Of a DNA stretch of 6,771 bases, positions 1 to 5,213 are shown piece after piece. The notes below the pieces were generated by a model that did no database searches, was not told where the DNA came from, and was given only the letters and a program-made list of their open reading frames with translations. This stretch comes from CAZAQK01 sp050249355. Its GTDB lineage: Bacteria; Pseudomonadota; Alphaproteobacteria; Rickettsiales; SXRF01. Where the stretch lies: positions 1-6,771 of the forward strand of contig JBFWQQ010000100.1 of NCBI GenBank assembly GCA_050249355.1. The letters are read 5' to 3'. How positions within the stretch are numbered: the stretch's first letter is position 1; every line of letters begins with the position of its first letter. Made by a program: the position numbers and the translations under genes.

Positions 1-1761
1 ATGGCGCTTGCCTCTGTGATGCTGATGTTGCTGCCGAACCGCCGTAATGAATATACCATATCCAATCAGGAAAATGAGCCTTGGCTGCAGCGCCTGCTGG
101 GCCGCATCCTGTTCTGGCGCCGTAATGAAGAGTATACCGGAGAAGAAGAATACACAGAGGAAGACGAAGAGCTCGAACGCCCTGAACCCAGGGTGAGCCC
201 GAAGCTTCCCACGCTGGCGCGACCTAATGCCCAGCCGACGCGCTCACAATCCAGCCTTGCGCTGCCACAGGGCGATTATGAATTACCGCCATTGAAACTG
301 CTGACGCCAGCGCCACGCAGCCGTAAGACGGGCCTGTCGGAATCTGCCCTCACCCAGAATGCCAAGCTGCTCGAAAGCGTGTTGCAGGATTTCGGCGTCA
401 ATGGCAATATCAGCGAGATACGTCCCGGACCGGTGGTCACGCTGTATGAACTTGAACCGGCGGCTGGCACCAAATCATCACGCGTGGTCGGTCTTTCCGA
501 TGATATCGCCCGGTCGATGAGCGCCGTGTCCACCCGTATCGCCGTCATTCCCGGTCGCAACGCCATCGGCATCGAGTTGCCCAACTCAAACCGGGAAACC
601 GTGTATCTGCGCGATATGCTGGAGGCCGATGAATTTGAAGCGTCGGAATCCAAACTTCCACTGGCGCTAGGCAAAGATATCGGCGGCATGCCTATCATCG
701 TGGATCTGGCCCGCATGCCGCACCTGCTGGTTGCAGGTACCACAGGTTCGGGTAAATCAGTTGCCATCAATACCATGATCCTGTCGCTGCTATATCAGCT
801 GACACCGGCCGAATGTAAGTTCATCATGATCGACCCGAAAATGCTAGAGCTTTCGGTATATGACGGCATCCCGCACCTGCTCACCCCGGTGGTCACCGAG
901 CCCGGCAAAGCCGTGGTCGCCCTGAAATGGACGGTGAAAGAAATGGAGAACCGTTACCGGCTGATGAGCAATCTCAGTGTGCGTAACATCGAAGGCTACA
1001 ACAAAAAGATCCGTGAAGCCAAGGCGCGCGGCCACGAACTGACACGCACCGTACAAACCGGCTTTGACGTGGAAACCGGTGAAGCCATCATAGAGGAAGT
1101 ACCGCTGGAGATGGAAGAACTGCCATTTATCGTGGTGATCGTCGACGAGATGGCCGACCTGATGATCGTGGCAGGAAAGGAGATCGAAGGTTCCATCCAG
1201 CGCCTTGCCCAGATGGCGCGCGCCGCCGGTATTCATATCATCATGGCTACCCAGCGCCCGTCCGTGGACGTTATTACCGGCGTGATCAAAGCCAACTTCC
1301 CCACCCGTATCAGCTTCCAGGTGACTAGCCGTATCGACAGCCGCACCATCCTCGGCGATCAGGGCGCTGAACAGCTGCTCGGACAGGGCGATATGCTCTA
1401 TATGGCCGGTGGCGGCCGCGTGACCCGTGTGCATGGCCCGTTCGTTTCCGATAAGGAAGTGGAACAGGTGGTGAGCTACCTTAAAACCCAGGGCGAGCCT
1501 GTATATATCGATGATGTCACCCGCGATGATGAAGAGGAAATGGCTTTCGATGGCGAAGGCGCTGAAAGAGATACACTGTATGATCAGGCCGTGGCCATCG
1601 TGGCACGCGACCGCAAGGCCTCTACAAGTTATATACAACGCTGCCTGAAAATAGGATATAATCGGGCAGCCAGCATTATCGAAGCCATGGAGCGCGAAGG
1701 AGTGGTTGGCCCGGCCAACCATGTCGGCAAGCGTGAAGTGCTTATAAGGGAAGCTTCCTAG
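1..1761 (+). CDS. ftsK: DNA translocase FtsK (5' partial)
   Basis: FtsK is the septal, ATP-driven double-stranded DNA pump that clears chromosome ends into daughter cells and activates XerCD recombination. The 586 visible residues open with a short hydrophobic stretch (about 1-11), probably the end of the last transmembrane helix. An acidic, proline-containing linker (about 44-110) follows, then the alpha domain (about 120-230) and the RecA-like beta motor. Walker A is GTTGSGKS at 246-253. Walker B is IVVIVDEMADLM at 377-388, with D382 and E383. MATQRPSVDVITG (415-427) is typical of the family. Residues about 523-586 form the winged-helix gamma domain that reads KOPS sites (KASTSYIQRCLKIGYNRAA). 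Whole FtsK proteins usually carry an N-terminal four-helix membrane domain of roughly 200 residues, so the ATG at base 1 is probably internal and the gene continues upstream. The TAG stop is at 1759-1761. lolA follows on the same strand, an order common in alphaproteobacteria. Identity is near certain; the start is unknown. Confidence 0.97.
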   Translation: MALASVMLMLLPNRRNEYTISNQENEPWLQRLLGRILFWRRNEEYTGEEEYTEEDEELERPEPRVSPKLPTLARPNAQPTRSQSSLALPQGDYELPPLKLLTPAPRSRKTGLSESALTQNAKLLESVLQDFGVNGNISEIRPGPVVTLYELEPAAGTKSSRVVGLSDDIARSMSAVSTRIAVIPGRNAIGIELPNSNRETVYLRDMLEADEFEASESKLPLALGKDIGGMPIIVDLARMPHLLVAGTTGSGKSVAINTMILSLLYQLTPAECKFIMIDPKMLELSVYDGIPHLLTPVVTEPGKAVVALKWTVKEMENRYRLMSNLSVRNIEGYNKKIREAKARGHELTRTVQTGFDVETGEAIIEEVPLEMEELPFIVVIVDEMADLMIVAGKEIEGSIQRLAQMARAAGIHIIMATQRPSVDVITGVIKANFPTRISFQVTSRIDSRTILGDQGAEQLLGQGDMLYMAGGGRVTRVHGPFVSDKEVEQVVSYLKTQGEPVYIDDVTRDDEEEMAFDGEGAERDTLYDQAVAIVARDRKASTSYIQRCLKIGYNRAASIIEAMEREGVVGPANHVGKREVLIREAS

Positions 1762-1762
1762 T

Positions 1763-1790
1763 GTCATTCCGGCGAAGGCCGGAATTCATG
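1763..1790 (+). repeat. Palindromic intergenic repeat, left copy
   Basis: This 28-base unit begins one base after the ftsK stop. It contains a perfect 8-bp hairpin: ATTCCGGC (1766-1773), a GAAG loop (1774-1777) and GCCGGAAT (1778-1785). It matches the reverse complement of 1880-1907 at 23 of 28 positions without gaps. The sequence type (GTCATTCC, GCGAAGG, GGAAT) resembles the short dispersed palindromes found in many proteobacterial genomes, whose translation gives peptides such as VIPAKAG or WIPAFAGMT. That resemblance is from memory. It lacks the T-run of an intrinsic terminator, though it could stabilise or attenuate the ftsK transcript end. Confidence 0.8.
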
Positions 1791-1805
1791 CCCGCCCTTT
1801 AGCCC

Positions 1806-1810
1806 GGAGA
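1806..1810 (+). promoter_or_regulatory. Shine-Dalgarno site for the upstream lolA start
   Basis: GGAGA lies 5 bases before the ATG at 1816. It is the best ribosome-binding match ahead of any of the three in-frame lolA starts (ATG 1816, GTG 1843, ATG 1861) and is why 1816 is annotated. It sits between the two inverted repeat copies, so it may have arrived with them. Confidence 0.5.
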
Positions 1811-1815
1811 ATGAT

Positions 1816-2526
1816 ATGATAAACATAAGCTGGATAAATAACGTGAGCCGGATAGTCGCTATGAGAAATTCTATTATTACATGGATCCTGGCCTTCGCCG
1901 GGATAACGTTCTTATTGCTTGCTGCCCTGCCCGTTTTAGCCGAACAGCCGAAATTCGAGGCAACCTTCCTCTCGCAAAATGAGTTGCAGGAGCATGCCGA
2001 AGACATCTCGCGTATCGAAACATACCTGACCGGCCTGACCACTATTGTCGCCGATTTCACGCAGTTTGCACCCGATGGCACCCTGACCGCCGGAAAATTC
2101 TTCTTAAAACGGCCGGGCAAGATGCGCTGGCAGTACGATCCGCCTACCCCGGTACTGATCGTAGCCAACGAAACACAGCTGGTGTTCTTCGACCGCGAAC
2201 TGGAACAGGTCAGTTACATCCCCATATCCGAATCCCTAATCGGGTTCATGGCAAAGGATGTCATACGCTTCGACGAAGAGGTCGGAGTAAGCAACTTTGA
2301 GAAAAATGCAAATGTCATTCGCGTGACGCTGGCCGAGCCCGACCGCCCCACCGAAGGCAGCCTGATGCTGGAATTCACTGACAAGCCTTTGCTCATCCGC
2401 AACATGGTGATCACCGATACGGCAGGTCAGGTCACGAGCGTAGCGCTGAACAACGCGACGTTCGGCACGAAGCTGGATAACAAGCTGTTCGTGTTCCGCG
2501 ACCCGCGCAAACGCACACGTCACTAG
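1816..2526 (+). CDS. lolA: Outer-membrane lipoprotein carrier LolA
   Basis: LolA is the periplasmic chaperone that takes lipoproteins from the LolCDE inner-membrane exporter and hands them to the outer membrane. The 236-residue product has a signal peptide ending LPVLA (38-42), with cleavage expected before EQPKF. A LolA fold follows: ADFTQFAPDG (79-88), GKFFLKRPGKMRWQYDPP (93-110), VFFDRELEQVSY (123-134), and a C-terminal VFRDPRKR typical of the alphaproteobacterial branch. The start is uncertain. ATG 1816 has the better Shine-Dalgarno but gives a long n-region. ATG 1861 gives a textbook 27-residue signal peptide beginning MRNS, for a 221-residue precursor, but has only a weak CGGA ahead of it. 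Residues 22-31 (TWILAFAGIT), much of the hydrophobic signal core, are encoded by a palindromic repeat. The gene lies 54 bases after ftsK with no clear terminator between, so co-transcription is likely. Confidence 0.9.
   Translation: MINISWINNVSRIVAMRNSIITWILAFAGITFLLLAALPVLAEQPKFEATFLSQNELQEHAEDISRIETYLTGLTTIVADFTQFAPDGTLTAGKFFLKRPGKMRWQYDPPTPVLIVANETQLVFFDRELEQVSYIPISESLIGFMAKDVIRFDEEVGVSNFEKNANVIRVTLAEPDRPTEGSLMLEFTDKPLLIRNMVITDTAGQVTSVALNNATFGTKLDNKLFVFRDPRKRTRH
1880..1907 (-). repeat. Palindromic repeat, right copy, inside lolA
   Basis: This is the inverted partner of the copy at 1763-1790 (23 of 28 bases identical once reverse-complemented). It keeps the hairpin form: ATCCTGGC, a CTTC loop and GCCGGGAT, with one G-U pair. 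It lies in frame in lolA and encodes residues 22-31, part of the signal-peptide core. The two copies bound a 145-base segment (1763-1907) that contains the lolA ribosome-binding site and all three possible start codons. Confidence 0.75.
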
Positions 2527-2552
2527 GCTTTTTTACAAGGCAAGCTTTTTTT
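2525..2552 (+). terminator. Weak intrinsic-terminator-like site after lolA
   Basis: GCTT (2527-2530) can pair with AAGC (2542-2545), extended by a G-U and an A-U pair (2525-2526 with 2546-2547). The AAGC is followed by a run of seven T (2546-2552). The stem is short with an 11-base loop, so this would be a poor rho-independent terminator, but it is the only T-run of this kind directly after the lolA stop. A longer alternative pairing, TAGGC (2524-2528) with GCCTA (2561-2565), encloses it. Confidence 0.3.
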
Positions 2553-2627
2553 CGGCACAGGCCTAAAACTTCACAGATATTTAACAATACTGCCGTTGAA
2601 TAGTCACACCGTTGTAATATCAATTAT

Positions 2628-2635
2628 GCTATATT
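2628..2635 (+). promoter_or_regulatory. Possible extended -10 promoter for the DUF1150-like gene
   Basis: TG, one base, then TATATT (2630-2635) fits an extended -10 element about 30 bases before the chosen start at 2665. The surrounding sequence (about 2570-2640) is more AT-rich than the genes on either side. No good -35 lies at the right distance: TTGTAA at 2612 is too close and TTGAAT at 2596 too far. The call therefore rests on the extended -10 alone. Confidence 0.3.
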
Positions 2636-2664
2636 CAGGCATACACATCACGAGGCACCTTATT

Positions 2665-2880
2665 ATGGATTCATTCGGTTTTGATAATGGTTTTGGCGAT
2701 CTGGACAACAGTGCCGTGGGTCTTACACCGCTGGCGTATGTTCGCCCCGTTACAACCGAAGACGGTGTAAGCTACGCCGTATGCAGTGCCGACGGCACCC
2801 AGCTGGCCGTGTTCGCCTCACAGGAACAGGCGTGGTTCGCCGCCAAGCAGCATGATCTGGAACCGGTGCATATCCACTAA
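2665..2880 (+). CDS. DUF1150-like small protein
   Basis: This is a 71-residue acidic cytosolic protein with no signal peptide or membrane segment. Residues about 22-31 (LTPLAYVRPV), the YAVCSADGTQLAVFASQEQA stretch (40-59) and the ending AAKQHDLEPVHIH resemble DUF1150, a short domain of unknown function known mainly from alphaproteobacteria, where I recall it often sitting beside an Hsp20 chaperone gene. No Hsp20 gene is in this window. I chose ATG 2665 over an ATG 69 bases upstream (2596) because GAGG (2652-2655) sits 9 bases before it, and because the upstream extension (residues like SHTVVISIMLYSG) is unlike the family and would run through the possible promoter. The stop codon overlaps that of the opposite gene by 4 bases. 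The molecular role is unknown; the family call is from memory of its pattern. Confidence 0.75.
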   Translation: MDSFGFDNGFGDLDNSAVGLTPLAYVRPVTTEDGVSYAVCSADGTQLAVFASQEQAWFAAKQHDLEPVHIH

Positions 2881-3443
2881 AATCCGCCCTGCTGCGTGGC
2901 AAACACGAACAGACGCCACAGTATGAATATTCCAAGTATCCACTTTAATGCAGCAAAACGGTTATACGCATACGGCAGTGCTGCGCGTATGGTTTCGCGC
3001 ATTTTCTGATCGGTCACCTCCTCAAGGAATGGCCCATCTCCATGGAATATGCTGGCGTTGCGCCCGAATCTGCGAAAAGGAACGGTCTTTTTCTGCCACT
3101 TCACATGCATGTGGTGCACGTCTTCATGGTTGTCGCCAACCCGGTACGCATAGGGGGTAACCACTTCCGCCAGTGCCAACACCTGCCGGTGCCTTAACGC
3201 TACAGCGATGATATCATCTTCCTCGATACCCTTGGCCAGCCGCCATGTACGTTCCTGAAGGCGATTCAGTTTTTCCGGCGGCGCATCCGGATGCAGGGCC
3301 GCCAACAGGTGACGCAGGCCTGCCGGCCGATCGATCAAACCGAGGTCAGGTAACCGACCCAGCGGCAGCGGCAGGGTATCATGCCGGGTAATATCGTTTT
3401 CCTGTTGCTCCGATAACGGTATATGCTGCAGCCATACCGTCAT
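2877..3443 (-). CDS. Mrr-N-like (PUA/EVE-type) base-reader domain with C-terminal membrane tail
   Basis: This 188-residue protein has no certain name. The N-terminal ~145 residues follow the pattern I recall for the domain ahead of Mrr-type restriction nucleases: MTVWLQHIP at the start, a helix with LRHLLAALHPDAPPEKL (43-59), RTWRLAKGIEEDDIIAVAL (65-83), then the beta-barrel strands ALAEVVTPYAYR (90-101) and HHMHVKWQKKTVPF (110-123), and FGRNASIF (126-133). In PUA/EVE-like folds such barrels read flipped or modified bases. No nuclease motif follows. The chain ends in a hydrophobic segment (about 166-182, WILGIFILWRLFVFA) broken by R177 and preceded by K167, suggesting a tail-anchored inner-membrane protein. 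Its ATG overlaps the queC stop as ATGA, so translation is probably coupled to QueC. The opposite DUF1150-like gene overlaps its stop. It may read deazaguanine-modified nucleic acid, but that is inference; it could also be an unrelated operon passenger. Confidence 0.65.
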   Translation of the reverse strand: MTVWLQHIPLSEQQENDITRHDTLPLPLGRLPDLGLIDRPAGLRHLLAALHPDAPPEKLNRLQERTWRLAKGIEEDDIIAVALRHRQVLALAEVVTPYAYRVGDNHEDVHHMHVKWQKKTVPFRRFGRNASIFHGDGPFLEEVTDQKMRETIRAALPYAYNRFAALKWILGIFILWRLFVFATQQGGF

Positions 3444-4123
3444 GCCCTGTACCGCGCTGGATCACTGATACTATTATCGGCAAAACCCCTCAGGCGCAGC
3501 TGGCAGGCATCGCAATGGCCGCAGGCAGCGCCATCCTGTGGGTCATAGCAGCTGGAGGTCTGGCCGTAATCCACGCCCAGCTCCAGACCGGCGCGGATTA
3601 TTTCGCCCTTGGTCATATGGATAAGGGGGGTATGGATGGTCACCGGCCGACCGGTAACACCACTGGCTGTTGCCAGATTTGCCATCGCCTGGAATGCACG
3701 GATAAATTCAGGGCGACAGTCCGGATAGCCGCTGTAATCCACAGCGTTGACGCCGATGAATATATCCTGCGCTTTAAGCACTTCCGCCCAGCCAAGGGCA
3801 TAGGAAAGGAAAATGGTGTTGCGCGCCGGCACATAGGTCACCGGGATGTCGGCCGCATGCTCCACCGGCCTATCCTTGGGCACCGCGATCGCGTCATCTG
3901 TCAATGCAGATGCACCGAACACACGCAGGTCGATATCAGCCACCTTATGATCGACAACCTTGTAGTGCGCCGCCAGCAGGCGCGCGTGGTCCAGTTCCTC
4001 CATGTGCCGCTGACCGTAGCGGAACGAGAGCGCATATAGTGCATACCCCTGACGGGTAGCCATCGCCAGTACTGTGGCAGAATCGAGACCACCAGAAAGC
4101 AAGATCACTGCTTTTTTATTCAT
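3440..4123 (-). CDS. queC: 7-cyano-7-deazaguanine (preQ0) synthase QueC
   Basis: QueC converts 7-carboxy-7-deazaguanine plus ammonia to preQ0 using ATP, in the cytoplasm; preQ0 feeds queuosine in tRNA and, in some bacteria and phages, 7-deazaguanine DNA modification. The 227-residue length is normal. The ATP-binding PP-loop SGGLDSAT is at 10-17. RYGQRH (35-40), YVPARNTIFLSYAL and NAVDYSGYPDCRPEF are family signatures. The zinc-binding cysteines C192, C201, C204 and C207 (CGHCDAC) are all present, so the enzyme looks intact. Its ATG shares one base with the queE stop (TAATG), with GGGA ahead. Its TGA overlaps the next gene's ATG by 4 bases. queD and the folE-type first step are not in this window. 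Confidence 0.97.
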   Translation of the reverse strand: MNKKAVILLSGGLDSATVLAMATRQGYALYALSFRYGQRHMEELDHARLLAAHYKVVDHKVADIDLRVFGASALTDDAIAVPKDRPVEHAADIPVTYVPARNTIFLSYALGWAEVLKAQDIFIGVNAVDYSGYPDCRPEFIRAFQAMANLATASGVTGRPVTIHTPLIHMTKGEIIRAGLELGVDYGQTSSCYDPQDGAACGHCDACQLRLRGFADNSISDPARYRA

Positions 4124-4797
4124 TATTCTATTCCCAGTATCTTGTGGGTTTGTAGGGACAGGTAATAGCCCTGAGCCGATGCAAGCTTCAGAGCATAGGC
4201 CACATTCTCTGCATTCTTTGTATCATCGTATTCATCCATCGGCTGCACATATACCGGTATGGCATGCGCTGTCTGCCCTATTTCAGCGACATGTTTATAG
4301 TCGGCACGGTGGGTGGAGACAATGAACTTAAATGCGCTGATGTATGGCAGCAGATCTTCACGAATGGGAAAATACCCCTGCCCTGTATTCTTAGGCGAAC
4401 AGACAATATCTACTTCGGGCGGCAGTGCGCGGTATAGTGTTCCGTTGGTTTCAATCTGTACCATGTAGTCATCGGCAAGCAATGCCTCACACAGCGGCGC
4501 AATATTCTGCCGCAGCGGCTCACCGCCGGTAATCACCACCAACGAGCGCACACGCTTCCCCTCCACTGCGGATTTTTCATGCACCTGCTGCATCAGTTCG
4601 CTAAGCGCCATGGGAGTATACTCCTCGAACTCCGTGTCGCAGAAATTGCACGCAAGGTTACACCCCCCAAGCCGTATAAACACAGAAGGCACGCCGGTAA
4701 ACGGCCCCTCGCCCTGTAGCGTCGGGAATACCGATTTCACTTCCAGCAGGTTGCCGTCATTATTGAGCGGTTTGCGTATCGGGTTGTCACCGAACAT
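4123..4797 (-). CDS. queE: 7-carboxy-7-deazaguanine synthase QueE
   Basis: QueE is the radical SAM enzyme that contracts 6-carboxytetrahydropterin to 7-carboxy-7-deazaguanine, feeding QueC. The 224 residues show TLQGEGPFTG (26-35), the iron-sulfur triad C46, C50, C53 (CNLACNFC, the usual CX3CX2C), the SAM-binding GGEP (91-94), ETNGT (116-120), CSPK (133-136), YVQPMDE (183-189) and a C-terminal LQTHK. All catalytic parts are present. The open frame extends 66 codons further upstream (to 4995), but that stretch overlaps the MAPEG gene and is unlike QueE. The ATG at 4797 begins MFGDNP just before the conserved region, lies 2 bases after the MAPEG stop, and has GGGAT upstream. The stop overlaps the queC start by one base. 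Confidence 0.96.
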   Translation of the reverse strand: MFGDNPIRKPLNNDGNLLEVKSVFPTLQGEGPFTGVPSVFIRLGGCNLACNFCDTEFEEYTPMALSELMQQVHEKSAVEGKRVRSLVVITGGEPLRQNIAPLCEALLADDYMVQIETNGTLYRALPPEVDIVCSPKNTGQGYFPIREDLLPYISAFKFIVSTHRADYKHVAEIGQTAHAIPVYVQPMDEYDDTKNAENVAYALKLASAQGYYLSLQTHKILGIE

Positions 4798-4799
4798 GG

Positions 4800-5189
4800 T
4801 TAGATCCCAAGCGCCATGACCGATAGCATGACGAGTACGGTGAAAGTTGCCACCATTCCGATCTGGCGGAATAGTATACGGCTCTTTGCGCCGGTTTCGC
4901 CTACCAGCAACCCATACGCATGGAACAGCCGGCCTAAAAACAGCATATACCCAAGACCATGCAACATCGCTTTGGATGCCCCGCCATATTCGCATAATGC
5001 CATTAGAATGAGTGCCATAGGCACGTATTCGATAAAATTACCCTGCGCCCGTATCTTGCGCTGAGTCATTTCGTTATCGCCTGCCCCCAGCGATATACGG
5101 AAACGGTAACGGTCAGCAATCACGTTCACCGACAGTAAAAACAACATGATCCCTAATAAACCGGCAAAAAACGCCGTGACATCCAGCAT
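4800..5189 (-). CDS. MAPEG family membrane protein
   Basis: This is a 129-residue integral inner-membrane protein with about four hydrophobic helices (roughly 6-25, 52-68, 76-96 and 106-127). RKIRAQGNFIEY (44-55) and GRLFHAYG (86-93) are the hallmark motifs of bacterial MAPEG proteins, relatives of microsomal glutathione transferase, in which the Arg-rich loop helps bind glutathione. The bacterial substrate is generally unknown and cannot be read from the sequence. The start has a good Shine-Dalgarno (AGGAG, about 6 bases before the ATG). It is the first gene of the operon with queE and queC and lies 2 bases from queE. It is divergent from metZ with 24 bases between start codons. No functional link to queuosine is evident; it may simply share the promoter. 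Confidence 0.9.
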   Translation of the reverse strand: MLDVTAFFAGLLGIMLFLLSVNVIADRYRFRISLGAGDNEMTQRKIRAQGNFIEYVPMALILMALCEYGGASKAMLHGLGYMLFLGRLFHAYGLLVGETGAKSRILFRQIGMVATFTVLVMLSVMALGI

Positions 5190-5205
5190 ACAAATCTCCT
5201 ATGCT
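5176..5205 (+). promoter_or_regulatory. Candidate metZ promoter
   Basis: GTGACA (5176-5181), an 18-base spacer and TATGCT (5200-5205) make a moderate sigma-70-type match. The predicted transcript start falls near 5211-5213, almost on the metZ ATG at 5214. That would make metZ leaderless or nearly so, in line with the absence of a purine-rich ribosome-binding site before it. The site lies over the first codons and ribosome-binding site of the opposite gene. Confidence 0.35.
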
Positions 5206-5213
5206 CCTTGAAT

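Noticed and set aside
844..1767. 307-codon open frame on the minus strand opposite ftsK
   Set aside because: It is the antisense of well-conserved FtsK motor codons, rich in His and Ala, with no family motif. FtsK fully explains the region.
1766..1785. Hairpin after ftsK as a rho-independent terminator
   Set aside because: No T-run follows (the next bases are mixed and C-rich), and an inverted copy inside lolA shows it is a repeat unit.
1764..2168. 134-codon minus-strand open frame containing VIPAKARIH and HEFRPSPE
   Set aside because: Those peptides are simply the reverse-strand reading of the two palindromic repeats; the rest is the antisense of lolA.
2596..2664. 23-codon extension of the DUF1150-like gene
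   Set aside because: There is no Shine-Dalgarno before 2596, the residues do not fit the family, and the stretch contains the likely promoter.
3515..4039. 174-codon plus-strand open frame opposite queC
   Set aside because: It is an antisense shadow of an intact queC with all its catalytic motifs, and it shows no recognisable motif of its own.
4798..4995. 66-codon N-terminal extension of queE
   Set aside because: It overlaps the MAPEG gene in another frame, is unlike QueE, and the ATG at 4797 has suitable spacing and a ribosome-binding site.
5190..5213. SAM or preQ1 riboswitch ahead of metZ or the que operon
   Set aside because: The intergenic space is 24 bases, too short for either aptamer, and no such fold is visible in the neighbouring leader.
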